64,000 nt of DNA from Clostridia bacterium (GTDB lineage: Bacteria; Bacillota; Clostridia; Christensenellales; Borkfalkiaceae). Within the stretch, counting starts at the first letter, position 1. Each line of letters opens with the position of its first letter. Positions 8,404 to 16,607 of this stretch are shown one piece after another. The notes under the pieces were generated by a model that worked only from the letters and a program-made list of their open reading frames with translations, did no database searches and had not been told where the DNA came from. The DNA lies in the NCBI GenBank assembly GCA_017536205.1, contig JAFXHX010000003.1:124001-188000 (forward strand), read 5' to 3'. Made by a program: the position numbers and the translations under genes.

Positions 8404-9340
8404 CACGGAAAAAACAGTTTCAACTGCAAAGGCTATAAGCATAACTACAAGCCAGTTTGCAAAGGCGCTAAACTTAAACGTTGAATACGTTGGCTCGAAT
8501 AAAGTTCAACTTTATTCAATATCGGTTGCACGCCCAGGGCTTCAACTATCGGGCTACTTTCGCCACTTTAACAATAAGTGCGTTCAAATAATAGGTAACG
8601 CCGAATACGAATACATTATGGCTTCGGGCGATAAAAAAATTGAAAAAAACGTAGAAAAACTTTTTAAAATAGGTATTCCTTGCCTTATAGTTACAAGGGG
8701 GTTACAAGTTCCCGAAGTTATTAAAAAATACGCCGAAAAATATAACTGCCCACTCTTTACTTCTAAGCAAACGCCCACCGTTTTAAGCCACGAACTTTTA
8801 ATGTTCCAAAGCGACCTATTATTGCCCACCGAAATGGTGCACGGCGTTTTGGTTGAAGTTTTTGGCGTTGGCGTGCTTTTAACGGGTAACGCCGGCGTTG
8901 GTAAATCGGAAACGGCGCTTGAACTTATTACTCGTGGCCATCGTTTAGTTGCCGACGACTGCGTGCTTATTAAAAACGAAGGCGAAAAGTTAATAGGCCG
9001 TTCCCCCGAAAATATTCGCTACTTTATGGAAGTTAGGGGGCTTGGAATTATTAACGTTCAAACCATTTACGGCCCGGGTGCAATTCGCCCCGAAAAAGCC
9101 GTTGAAATCGTTATAGAACTTAAAAGTTGGAAAGCAGGCGGTGAAGTAGAAAGGCTTGGCGACGTTAAGCGTGAAGTTGAAATACTCGGCTTAAAGTGCC
9201 CCAAGTTTACAATTCCCGTTCGCCCGGGTAGAAACATACCCGTTATTATCGAAACGGCTGCAAGAAAGTTCCGTTTATCGCAAACGGGTTACGATGCAAC
9301 TAGCGAACTTTTAGCAAAGGCTTTCCCCGTTAAAAAATAA
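8390..9340 (+). CDS. hprK: HPr kinase/phosphorylase
   Basis: Phosphorylates HPr (or its homologue Crh) on Ser46 to signal carbon status and reverses this in phosphate. Walker A is GNAGVGKSE at about residues 166-174 (the usual form is GDSGIGKSE), preceded by the conserved HGVLVEVFG. VADD and the signature RGLGIINVQTIYG follow. 316 aa is the standard length. The ATG lies inside the last codons of uvrC, with AAGGAG 13 nt upstream. It is the last gene of the murB operon; a convergent gene starts at its 3' end. Confidence 0.95.
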   Translation: MEVINTEKTVSTAKAISITTSQFAKALNLNVEYVGSNKVQLYSISVARPGLQLSGYFRHFNNKCVQIIGNAEYEYIMASGDKKIEKNVEKLFKIGIPCLIVTRGLQVPEVIKKYAEKYNCPLFTSKQTPTVLSHELLMFQSDLLLPTEMVHGVLVEVFGVGVLLTGNAGVGKSETALELITRGHRLVADDCVLIKNEGEKLIGRSPENIRYFMEVRGLGIINVQTIYGPGAIRPEKAVEIVIELKSWKAGGEVERLGDVKREVEILGLKCPKFTIPVRPGRNIPVIIETAARKFRLSQTGYDATSELLAKAFPVKK

Positions 9341-9611
9341 GTCGCATATAAAACCCACTTAAAAAAAGGTAAATATTAAGAGTTGCAATAACGGGCATAA
9401 GCGCCATTATAAAAAGGCTATCTCTTCTATACTTTAAAAAGAAAGTAGATAAATACGCCCCAAGCGCTCCACCAAGCACTCCTGCAAGCAGTATTTTACC
9501 GTCTTTAATATTTTTTTCTTCGCTCGATTTTTTTTGAAGATATAGTAGCATAAACGCATATAAATTGATGGCAACTGCGTAAACGGCAAGTAAAACTTTA
9601 ATAATAGTCAT
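9330..9611 (-). CDS. DUF1294 small membrane protein
   Basis: 93 aa with about three transmembrane helices and the family pattern GGxLGAYxxxFFLKYRRD between helices. Function unknown. It converges on hprK and overlaps its 3' end by 11 bp, so no terminator separates them. It is divergent from the YgiQ gene. Confidence 0.75.
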   Translation of the reverse strand: MTIIKVLLAVYAVAINLYAFMLLYLQKKSSEEKNIKDGKILLAGVLGGALGAYLSTFFLKYRRDSLFIMALMPVIATLNIYLFLSGFYMRLIF

Positions 9612-9641
9612 ACTAAAAGTATGTAATATCGAATAAAAACT

Positions 9642-11498
9642 ATGTTTTTACCCATAAATAAAACTGAAATAAACGGCGAACTCGACTTTGTGCTTATCTC
9701 GTGTGACGCTTACGTCGACCACCCAACCTACGGGCACGCCGTAATATCAAGGCTTATTGAAAGCAAGGGCTTTTCAATAGGAATAATTCCCCAGCCACTA
9801 GTTGACGGGGACTATTTTCAGTTGCCACAGCCTAAAATAGCCTATTTAGTATCGGGTGGCGTGGTTGACAGTATGGTAAACAACTACACCGTTGCTAAAA
9901 GAAAGCGTGAAGGCGACGTTTACTCTCCAAAATCAAAACAAGGCAAACGCCCCGATAGGCAAGTTACCGTTTACGCTCAAACTTTAAAACGCTTGTTTAA
10001 AGATAAGTTCGTTATAATAGGCGGGGTAGAAGCCTCGCTTCGCCGTTTTGCGCATTACGATTACTGGTCTAACTCGGTAATGCCTTCAATACTAACTGAA
10101 AGCGGTGCCGATATGCTTATTTACGGCGCGGGCGAAAAGCCGTTTTGGGATATTTTAGCGCTTTTATCTAAAGGCGTTCCACTTGAAAAAATAACGTATG
10201 TAAGGGGCACGGTAGTTAAAGTAAGTTGCGACTGTGAAAGCGAACTTTTAGAAAAGGGTTACTTGCGTTTACCGCCTTATAGCGCAGTTTTAGAAAGTAA
10301 ACTAGAATATGCAAAGGCGTTTAAACTTCAATCGCAAAATACAGACTGTTTAAACTCAAGCGTGCTTTTTCAACGCCAAAACGGTGGAGAAACGGTTATT
10401 CAAAATCTTCCGCAGTTTCCGCTTACCGTTAAGGAAATGGATGAAGTTTATTCATACCCCTACGAAAGAACTTACCACCCCGTTTACGAAAGCGAAGGTG
10501 GTATAAAATCAATTGAAGAAGTTAAGTTTTCAGTAGTTTCGCACAGGGGTTGCTACGGCAGTTGTTCGTTCTGCTCAATTAACTATCACTCGGGAAGACG
10601 AGTTCAAAAGCGTTCAGACGAGAGCATTTTAAAAGAAATAGAACTTCTAACTAAAGACAAAGACTTTAAAGGTTATATTCACGACCTTTCAGGCCCGTCT
10701 GCAAACTTTCGTGAGCCCGCTTGCGAACTTCAAGGTAAAAACGGCGTTTGCAAAAACCGTTACTGCATAGGCGCAAGTGCGTGCAAAAACTTAAAAGTCG
10801 AGCACGACGGGTTTATAAATCTTCTTAGAAAGGCAAGAAAAATACCGGGCGTTAAAAAGGTGTTTATTCGCTCGGGGCTTAGGTTTGATTATCTTTTATA
10901 CGATAAAAACTGTAACGCCGTTTTAGAAGAACTTATAAAGCACCACATATCGGGGCAATTAAAAGTTGCGCCCGAGCATATGGCAGACGGGGTTTTAAAG
11001 GTTATGAACAAACCACCCTTTAAAGTGTATAAAGAGTTTGCCTTAAAGTATAAAAACTTAAACGAAAAGTTGGGCTTTAAGCAATATCTCGTTCCTTACC
11101 TTATATCGTCGCACCCAGGTTGTGAACTTAAACACGCGGTAATGCTAACCGAGTACCTTAAAAGCATTAACTATATGCCCGAACAAGTTCAAGATTTTTA
11201 CCCAACGCCTTCAACTCGTTCAACGTGTATGTACTACACGGGCATAGACCCCGATAATATGCAAGAAGTGTTCGTTCCAAAAACTAGCGAAGAAAAGGCT
11301 ATGCAAAGGGCGCTTCTTCAATATAGGCTTCCTAAAAATAAAGAAACCGTTAAAAAGGCTTACATACTTGCAGGAATTAACGAGCCTAAAAAGAAAGATA
11401 GCCCAAAAAGGCAAACGGGCGTTAAAAAGTATATTAAAGGCGAAGAAGTTTTTAGAAAAAGCCTTTCTTCAAACCCCAGAAACAAAAGGAAACCATAA
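9642..11498 (+). CDS. YgiQ family radical SAM protein
   Basis: 618-aa UPF0313/YgiQ-type radical SAM enzyme. The N-terminal cobalamin-binding-like region is followed by the 4Fe-4S motif CYGSCSFC at about residues 304-311 and the family-typical block DLSGPSANFREPACEL. The Lys-rich C-terminal tail resembles other members. The reaction is unknown. The ATG has no convincing Shine-Dalgarno sequence. It is divergent from the DUF1294 gene. Confidence 0.9.
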   Translation: MFLPINKTEINGELDFVLISCDAYVDHPTYGHAVISRLIESKGFSIGIIPQPLVDGDYFQLPQPKIAYLVSGGVVDSMVNNYTVAKRKREGDVYSPKSKQGKRPDRQVTVYAQTLKRLFKDKFVIIGGVEASLRRFAHYDYWSNSVMPSILTESGADMLIYGAGEKPFWDILALLSKGVPLEKITYVRGTVVKVSCDCESELLEKGYLRLPPYSAVLESKLEYAKAFKLQSQNTDCLNSSVLFQRQNGGETVIQNLPQFPLTVKEMDEVYSYPYERTYHPVYESEGGIKSIEEVKFSVVSHRGCYGSCSFCSINYHSGRRVQKRSDESILKEIELLTKDKDFKGYIHDLSGPSANFREPACELQGKNGVCKNRYCIGASACKNLKVEHDGFINLLRKARKIPGVKKVFIRSGLRFDYLLYDKNCNAVLEELIKHHISGQLKVAPEHMADGVLKVMNKPPFKVYKEFALKYKNLNEKLGFKQYLVPYLISSHPGCELKHAVMLTEYLKSINYMPEQVQDFYPTPSTRSTCMYYTGIDPDNMQEVFVPKTSEEKAMQRALLQYRLPKNKETVKKAYILAGINEPKKKDSPKRQTGVKKYIKGEEVFRKSLSSNPRNKRKP

Positions 11499-11513
11499 CT
11501 TTACGATAAACAC

Positions 11514-11541
11514 TTGCAAAAATGCAAAAAAGTGGTAAAAT
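11514..11541 (+). promoter_or_regulatory. Predicted promoter for nrdR
   Basis: TTGCAA at 11514-11519 and TAAAAT at 11536-11541 with a 16-nt spacer, about 20 nt before the nrdR ATG, which has its own AGAGGTG ribosome binding site. Confidence 0.5.
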
Positions 11542-11560
11542 TATAGGGTAGAGGTGCATT

Positions 11561-12013
11561 ATGAAATGTATGTATTGTGGTTGCATAGAGAGCAAGGTTA
11601 TAGATTCCAGAGCAACCGACGAAAACACTATGATAAGAAGAAGGCGTGAGTGTATCAACTGCGGTAGGCGTTTTACCACCTACGAAACGGTTGAAACAAC
11701 CCCCGTTTTAGTTATTAAATCGGGTGGCAATCGCGAAACTTTCGACCCAAGCAAAATTAAAAGTGGAATAATAAAGGCGTGCGAAAAACGCCCCGTTCCC
11801 ATGTTTAAAATAGATAAACTCGTTGAAGATATTCAAAAACAAGTATACAATTCGCTCGACCAAGAAGTTACTTCTAAAGAGATAGGCGAAATGGTTATGA
11901 ACGGGCTTAAAGAAATAGACGAAGTGGCTTACGTTCGCTTTGCTTCCGTGTACCGTTCGTTTAAAGATATATCAACATTTATGCGCGAACTTGAAAAACT
12001 CGCAAAGGGCTAA
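11561..12013 (+). CDS. nrdR: Transcriptional repressor NrdR
   Basis: Nucleotide-sensing repressor of ribonucleotide reductase genes. The zinc ribbon has cysteines 3, 6, 31 and 34 ([15 protein letters not shown]). An ATP-cone domain fills about residues 46-136 ([19 protein letters not shown]). The 150-aa length is standard. No ribonucleotide reductase gene lies in the window. Two nucleotides separate it from the ATG of the next gene, so they are probably co-transcribed. Confidence 0.95.
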   Translation: MKCMYCGCIESKVIDSRATDENTMIRRRRECINCGRRFTTYETVETTPVLVIKSGGNRETFDPSKIKSGIIKACEKRPVPMFKIDKLVEDIQKQVYNSLDQEVTSKEIGEMVMNGLKEIDEVAYVRFASVYRSFKDISTFMRELEKLAKG

Positions 12014-12014
12014 T

Positions 12015-12695
12015 ATGAAAATAAAAAAACTCAACTCTAAACAAACTAAAATTATTGCTATCGTTGCGCTTGCGCTAGTGTTCGTAACGGCGGTAGTTAT
12101 AGTTTTAACTTCACTTTTTGGCAATAAAACCACCACGGGTTACGACGTTAACATTTACAAAAACACAGAAACTAACGCTGAACAAATAACCAGCGTTGAC
12201 CTTTACGCCAACGTAACCGAAGGTGGCCGTTTTAGAATTGACGAGATTTGGATTAACCTTTCTAACTTAAAAGACGAAAGCGTTACCATTTACGTTTCTA
12301 AAGGCACCGATACCGACGAGCAGGCAACCACGTCGTCAACCAAACTTTTAAAAACCGTTACTTTAAAGCGTTCTCAAATCAACTTTAGTAAAGACGGTTG
12401 GTTTATGATTTATAAAGGCGATGGGTTTGAAACAGGCAAACGCCCGCAAATAAAAATAGGTTTTAATGCCCGTGTAACCGTTAACGAAATTACTATGGTC
12501 GATACCAACGGTAAGCAACCTGCGCTTAAAGTTACGGGTGCTTCAATAGGCGAAGCCCCAACAACGTCTGGCACTAATTGGAACAAAATTACAAGTTTTG
12601 AAAGTGGTTCTTCGCACGAAGTTGCTAACGCAGATAATCTTAACCGTATAATCGACGAGCAAGATACGTTTAACCACTTCCCCAAAAAAGACTAA
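12015..12695 (+). CDS. Secreted or membrane-anchored protein of unknown function
   Basis: 226 aa. The start is placed at the ATG two bases after the nrdR stop because the next 10 residues are basic and precede one transmembrane helix (IIAIVALALVFVTAVVIVL). The rest is a beta-rich extracellular domain with alternating Thr/Ser-rich strands, consistent with a carbohydrate-binding or discoidin-like fold but without a recognised signature. The ending NRIIDEQDTF resembles a segment I associate with N-terminal domains of GT39-type membrane glycosyltransferases in Clostridia, so this could be a detached domain; that is tentative. Confidence 0.6.
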   Translation: MKIKKLNSKQTKIIAIVALALVFVTAVVIVLTSLFGNKTTTGYDVNIYKNTETNAEQITSVDLYANVTEGGRFRIDEIWINLSNLKDESVTIYVSKGTDTDEQATTSSTKLLKTVTLKRSQINFSKDGWFMIYKGDGFETGKRPQIKIGFNARVTVNEITMVDTNGKQPALKVTGASIGEAPTTSGTNWNKITSFESGSSHEVANADNLNRIIDEQDTFNHFPKKD

Positions 12696-12701
12696 CGACA
12701 A

Positions 12702-12737
12702 AAAAGAGTACTTTATACCAAAAAGTACTCTTTTTTT
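12702..12737 (+). terminator. Rho-independent terminator after the nrdR unit
   Basis: AAAAGAGTACTTT pairs with AAAGTACTCTTTT around a short loop and is followed by T residues. Confidence 0.88.
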
Positions 12738-12764
12738 ATTGCCGTTTTTTTGTATTATATGGCT

Positions 12765-13577
12765 ATGCAAGTGTATATTGAATACGTTGTTATAGATAAC
12801 CTTTTTATAAATTACGTTTTACTATACGTTACAGCGTTACTTTTAAAGGTAAAAACTTCTAGGCTAAAACTATTTTTATCGGCACTACTAGGAACTGCCG
12901 TTGCCGTTATAGTTCCACTCTTTACGCTAGATAACGGGTATATGCTACTAATTAAAACGTGTTTAGCGCTTTTAATGGTGCTAATAATAGGTGCTTATCC
13001 GTCCGTAAAAAAGTATCTATATACCGTAATTTGTTTCGTTTTAATAACCTTTTTATTCGGTGGCGCAGTAATTATGCTGTTTTACCTATCGGGAACTTCG
13101 TTTGAAGTATATTTTTCGCTTAATTACGATAGTTTTATGCCTGTTGGAATAAGCGTTTTTATAGTTTTCGTTTTATCAAAACTGTTAACTGCTTCAATAA
13201 AAACGCTACTAAAAGAGCGCGATTTAAAGCCCTTTACACGCCGTTGCGCCATAGTGGTTGGCAAAAAGAAAATTATAACCGTTGGCTTTATAGATAGTGG
13301 AAATAGGCTTTACGGTGGTTTAACGTTAAGCCCCGTAATAGTTGCTTCTAAAGAACTTTTTACTAGAGTTTTAAGCCTTGGCGCAGTTAAGGGCGTTTGC
13401 GATTTGCAAGTTGAAACCGTTTCGGGAAAAACCGACTTAAAACTCTATTCTATTGATAAACTTATGATATATAACGGCGATAGAGTGAATATATTTAATA
13501 ACGTACTAATCGCTTGCGCCGAAAGCGGTAATTTTAGCGAAGGGTTTGAACTTTTGCTTCACCCGTCGCTGTGTTAG
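12765..13577 (+). CDS. spoIIGA: Sigma-E processing peptidase SpoIIGA
   Basis: Membrane aspartic protease that cleaves pro-sigma-E in the mother cell after signalling from the forespore. Five hydrophobic helices in the first ~140 residues are followed by a cytoplasmic protease domain with the catalytic DSGN motif ([12 protein letters not shown]). At 270 aa it is close to family length. Three in-frame starts exist (TTG 12750, ATG 12759, ATG 12765); ATG 12765 lies exactly 6 nt after a TATTAT -10-like hexamer, an arrangement seen at several other genes here, and [13 protein letters not shown] matches a typical SpoIIGA N-terminus. sigE follows 7 nt later. Confidence 0.9.
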   Translation: MQVYIEYVVIDNLFINYVLLYVTALLLKVKTSRLKLFLSALLGTAVAVIVPLFTLDNGYMLLIKTCLALLMVLIIGAYPSVKKYLYTVICFVLITFLFGGAVIMLFYLSGTSFEVYFSLNYDSFMPVGISVFIVFVLSKLLTASIKTLLKERDLKPFTRRCAIVVGKKKIITVGFIDSGNRLYGGLTLSPVIVASKELFTRVLSLGAVKGVCDLQVETVSGKTDLKLYSIDKLMIYNGDRVNIFNNVLIACAESGNFSEGFELLLHPSLC

Positions 13578-13584
13578 GAGTATT

Positions 13585-14292
13585 ATGAGCGTAAAACAAA
13601 AACTAATAAGCCTTATAAAATCACTATTTAAAACCGAATATCCAAGCCTTTTTTACACGGGTGGCACCGAAACGCTTCCAAAGGCGTTCACCCCCGAAGA
13701 AGAAGAGTGCCGTTTAAACCTTCTTTGCCAAGGCAACGAAGAAGTTAGAAAAGAACTTATCGAACATAACCTTAGGCTGGTTGTCTATATTGCCCGCAAG
13801 TTCGATAACACCGGCGTTGAACTCGACGACTTAATTTCAGTTGGTAGCGTTGGGCTTATTAAAGCCGTTAACACCTTTAATTTAAGCAAAAACATTAAAC
13901 TTGCAACTTACGCTTCACGCTGTATTGAAAACGAAATACTTATGTATCTTCGCAAAATATCTAAAACCCGTGGCGAAGTTTCGCTAGACGAGCCCTTAAA
14001 CGTCGATTACGAAGGTAACGAACTTTTGCTTGGCGACGTTTTAGGTACCGACCCTGAAATAGTTTGCCAGTCAGTTGAAGAAGATGAAGAGCGAAAACTT
14101 CTTCGCCGTGCGCTCGAACGCCTTAACTCGCGTGAACGTGAAATTATGCGCCTGCGCTACGGTTTAAGTGGTGCCGACGAACTCACCCAAAAAGAAGTAG
14201 CCGACCTAATGGGAATATCGCAGTCGTACATATCAAGGTTAGAAAAGAAGATAATAACTAACTTACGCAAAAACTTTTTTAAACCCCTATAA
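13585..14292 (+). CDS. sigE: RNA polymerase sporulation sigma factor SigE (pro-form)
   Basis: Early mother-cell sigma factor, made as a precursor. An amphipathic pro-sequence ([20 protein letters not shown]) precedes LFYTGG, the region where SpoIIGA cleaves. Region 2 is strongly conserved ([32 protein letters not shown]) and the region 4 helix-turn-helix is [18 protein letters not shown]. Length is 235 aa. AGGAG overlaps the spoIIGA stop codon. sigG, which follows sigE in Bacillus, is absent. The last codons (KPL-stop) belong to a repeat that continues downstream. Confidence 0.95.
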   Translation: MSVKQKLISLIKSLFKTEYPSLFYTGGTETLPKAFTPEEEECRLNLLCQGNEEVRKELIEHNLRLVVYIARKFDNTGVELDDLISVGSVGLIKAVNTFNLSKNIKLATYASRCIENEILMYLRKISKTRGEVSLDEPLNVDYEGNELLLGDVLGTDPEIVCQSVEEDEERKLLRRALERLNSREREIMRLRYGLSGADELTQKEVADLMGISQSYISRLEKKIITNLRKNFFKPL

Positions 14293-14640
14293 GCGTCGTT
14301 ATGCGTCGTTTCTGCTCCAACGCCAAGACCGTAATGACCAAAAAGGTCTATTACGTCCTTGTCGTAGTAGCGAGCCTAGCCTAACTTGCTTCTAGTGGTT
14401 TAAAATGTAATTACTACGGCTTAAACGGGGTAGGGGTTTACGAGCCTTCTCTCGCTTGCTTCTAGTGGTTTAAAATACTATTCTCTACGGCAACCAAAAA
14501 GGTCTATCAATTCCGCAATACCTTGCGAGCCTAGCCTAACTTGCTTCTGGTGGTTTAAAATAATATATTACAACCAAAAAGGTTAGTTGTGCCACCGCCA
14601 AACTCACGAGCCTTCTAAAACACGCTTCTAACGGCGTATA
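14279..14640 (+). repeat. Intergenic hairpin-repeat element, locus A (four units)
   Basis: The stretch without a gene after sigE is an array of related units 70-85 nt apart. Three copies of CTTGCTTCTAGTGGTTTAAA (third with one change) start at 14385, 14455 and 14540, each preceded by CGAGCC. Unit 1 forms a hairpin CAAG-CGTAAT-GACC-AAAAA-GGTC-T-ATTACG-CTTG (14324-14361, internal loops omitted). Units 3 and 4 carry AACCAAAAAGGT tips near 14492 and 14572. Related copies lie at 28717, 34274 and 43165 in the same orientation. The 5' 20 nt overlap the sigE stop and recur at locus C. Function unknown. Confidence 0.8.
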
Positions 14641-14654
14641 ACTTAATAAAAAGT

Positions 14655-14685
14655 AAAAGATGGCAATCATTTGCCATCTTTTTTT
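14655..14685. terminator. Bidirectional terminator between repeat locus A and the DUF4363 gene
   Basis: AAAAGATGGCAA pairs with TTGCCATCTTTT around TCAT, with A and T runs on both sides. It overlaps the stop region of the convergent minus-strand gene. Confidence 0.85.
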
Positions 14686-15061
14686 ATAATATATTTTCAA
14701 TTCGTAGTGAAAAGGTTTTAGATATTTGCTCGGTTAGTTGTATGCAAACGTTTATTTTAGAAAGTGCGTCTTTATACTCTTTATTTTTAACTAGTGTTTC
14801 GGTTTCGCTAATCCATAAATCGACTTCTTTTATTTCGTTATGTGGAATAAAAGAGTGTAGCATTTCTTTCTTTTTAAACCATTGTTCTTTAACGTTTGAA
14901 ACGCTTTCTTCAGTTGCCGTTTCGCTTTCAACCTTACTATATAGCGCAGTTAGTTCAACGTTTATTTCGCTTAGTGTTTTTTGAACGTAAAAAGTTTCAA
15001 GCGCCGAGCCTGTAACTATTATTGCAAGCGCTAATAGCGCCGATATAAGTGCTTTTACCAT
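14684..15061 (-). CDS. DUF4363 family protein
   Basis: 125 aa with an N-terminal signal/anchor helix (ALISALLALAIIVTGSALE) and a helical extracytoplasmic remainder (WFKKKEMLHSFIPHNEI is family-typical). DUF4363 proteins commonly sit beside DUF421 membrane proteins in spore formers, as here: the two genes overlap by 7 nt. Function unknown; a role in the spore or cell envelope is inferred from context. Confidence 0.8.
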   Translation of the reverse strand: MVKALISALLALAIIVTGSALETFYVQKTLSEINVELTALYSKVESETATEESVSNVKEQWFKKKEMLHSFIPHNEIKEVDLWISETETLVKNKEYKDALSKINVCIQLTEQISKTFSLRIENIL

Positions 15062-15744
15062 TTTTTCTCCTTAAACCCTAAATAGCCCGTAACGTAAGGT
15101 TTTTTATATGCTTGAAGGTAATATCTGCCGTTCCCGTCAACCGTAAAAACGCCAACGTCTTTAACCGATTTTATTCCGTTTTCGTTTAAAAGCGAATTAA
15201 GCCTACCTTCTTCTAAATCAAGCCTTAAATAGTTGTTTTTATCAAGTTTGCCGTGTTTTATAATTGCGTAAGGAACGTTAGGCTCGAAATCGGGGTTTTC
15301 TTTTTCAACGGCAGAAAGGTTGCCGTTTGCTTCGTAAATTGCATAGCAAACGCTATCTAGCGAAAAGTAGCCTAATATTCGCATATTTTCAATTAAGTCG
15401 CTAACGTCTAAATTATTCTTTTTAAGTTCGTTAAAGTCAACGCCGTTTTTATTTATAACAACCGATGGTTTTCCACTTAAAACGCCCTTAAAGCCGTTGC
15501 CTGCCTTATCAAGTAGCGTTAAAAACTGGTGAATTATAAACACTGCAAGCGTTGCCGAAACGCCGTATAAAAGGGGAATAGAAACGTCGCTCATAGGAAT
15601 ACAAACAAGGTCGGCAATTACTATCGTTACGATAAACTCGAAAGGTTGCATTTCGCCTATTTGCCTTTTACCCATAAGCCTTATAATAAGTAGTAAGAAA
15701 ACGTATATTATACTTGCTCTTATAAAGTTAATAGCCATAGTCAT
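15055..15744 (-). CDS. DUF421 (YetF family) membrane protein
   Basis: 229 aa. Three N-terminal transmembrane helices (IYVFLLLIIRLMGKRQIGEM and following PFEFIVTIVIADL) are followed by the cytoplasmic YetF domain with VLSGKPSVVINKNG. RLMGKRQIGEMQPFEFI is the family hallmark. Several spore formers carry multiple YetF paralogues. It is the first gene of a two-gene unit with DUF4363. A second in-frame ATG lies two codons downstream of the one chosen. Confidence 0.88.
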   Translation of the reverse strand: MTMAINFIRASIIYVFLLLIIRLMGKRQIGEMQPFEFIVTIVIADLVCIPMSDVSIPLLYGVSATLAVFIIHQFLTLLDKAGNGFKGVLSGKPSVVINKNGVDFNELKKNNLDVSDLIENMRILGYFSLDSVCYAIYEANGNLSAVEKENPDFEPNVPYAIIKHGKLDKNNYLRLDLEEGRLNSLLNENGIKSVKDVGVFTVDGNGRYYLQAYKKPYVTGYLGFKEKKW

Positions 15745-15813
15745 ATTATTTATAATAATTTAACTATTATGCAAACGCTTTACTAATTTGAAAAAAGGTG
15801 CTAATATATACGC

Positions 15814-15956
15814 ATAAAGAGTAGCCCGAAAGCGTTAAGTGTCAAAGAATGGGATGTCGTCTTTGAACGAAAACGGATGTTCGTTGCGGTTTGAGGGTGC
15901 GTCCGCTTTTTATAAGGCAGTGTTTGCCTACTTTGCGGACCTTCTTTTTAGGAGGT
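15814..15956 (+). promoter_or_regulatory. Tetrahydrofolate (THF) riboswitch with expression platform
   Basis: The core matches the THF riboswitch: AGAGTAG, then GCGTTAAGTGT, GAATGGGATGTCGTC, TTGAACGAA and a closing GGGTGCGTCCGC. P1 is AUAAAGAG (15814-15821) with CUUUUUAU (15906-15913). Downstream, ACCTTC (15939-15944) can pair with GGAGGT (15951-15956), the Shine-Dalgarno of folT. GTCCGC (15901-15906, aptamer) can instead pair with GCGGAC (15935-15940), which would break that sequestering stem. Inference: ligand binding keeps GTCCGC in the aptamer, allows the ribosome binding site to be masked and lowers folate uptake. Confidence 0.88.
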
Positions 15957-15963
15957 TTTTCTT

Positions 15964-16581
15964 ATGCTAAAAAAACTAATGTTTTCTAAAACGTTAATTT
16001 CAAAAACGGTGGCTAAAAAAATTGCCTATATTGCAGTAGTAACTGCTTTTACGGTGGTTAGCAACGCTTTTGAGTTCAAGTTTTCAGACGTGCAGTTTTC
16101 ACTCACCGTTTTAATTTCGATACTTTCAGGAATAATTTTAGGTGCGGGCAGTGGTTTTTGCGCTTGTTTAATAGGCGATTTTCTCGGCTATATAATAAAT
16201 AGCAGTGGCTACATATATATGTTTTGGGTGGGGCTTACAACTGCCGTTATGGCGTTTATTTCAGGCGTTATATTTAACAATATAAAATTAAACTTTAAAG
16301 GCGCTATAATCGTTAAAACAATTATAGTTTGCCTTTTAACTTTCTTACTAGGAACGATTTTAATAAACACCACGGGCTTTTACGTTTACAATAAAACGAT
16401 AGGCTTTTCTCCCGCCGTTTTACAGTATTTTGAAAGCGCATTTGGAAGTGAAAAATCTTACCTTGCTTACGCTTGTTATAGGTTTTTCTTTAAAGGTCAA
16501 ATCTACAACTCTTTATTTAACTACGGTTTGGCGTTTATCGTTATTCCCTTAATAAAAAAACTCCCGTTTATAAAAGACTAA
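15964..16581 (+). CDS. folT: ECF transporter S component, folate-specific (FolT)
   Basis: 205-aa membrane protein with five to six helices, the size and hydrophobic pattern of ECF S-components (SVQ-like entry FSDVQFSLTVLISILSGIILG, then GFCACLIGDFLGY). It binds the vitamin outside and uses a shared EcfAAT module encoded elsewhere. Folate specificity is assigned from the THF riboswitch directly upstream. The start follows AGGAGG by 8 nt. It is a single-gene unit ending in a terminator. Confidence 0.88.
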   Translation: MLKKLMFSKTLISKTVAKKIAYIAVVTAFTVVSNAFEFKFSDVQFSLTVLISILSGIILGAGSGFCACLIGDFLGYIINSSGYIYMFWVGLTTAVMAFISGVIFNNIKLNFKGAIIVKTIIVCLLTFLLGTILINTTGFYVYNKTIGFSPAVLQYFESAFGSEKSYLAYACYRFFFKGQIYNSLFNYGLAFIVIPLIKKLPFIKD

Positions 16582-16607
16582 AAGCAAGCGATTATCGCTT
16601 GCTTTTT
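16581..16607. terminator. Bidirectional terminator between folT and the convergent flippase gene
   Basis: AAAGCAAGCG pairs with CGCTTGCTTT around ATTAT; T-run on the plus strand, and the minus-strand gene ends inside it. Confidence 0.85.

Noticed and set aside
14279..14640. Repeat locus A as a possible CRISPR array
   Set aside because: Repeat units are inexact, internally structured and 70-85 nt apart with similar (not unique) intervening sequence; no cas genes.
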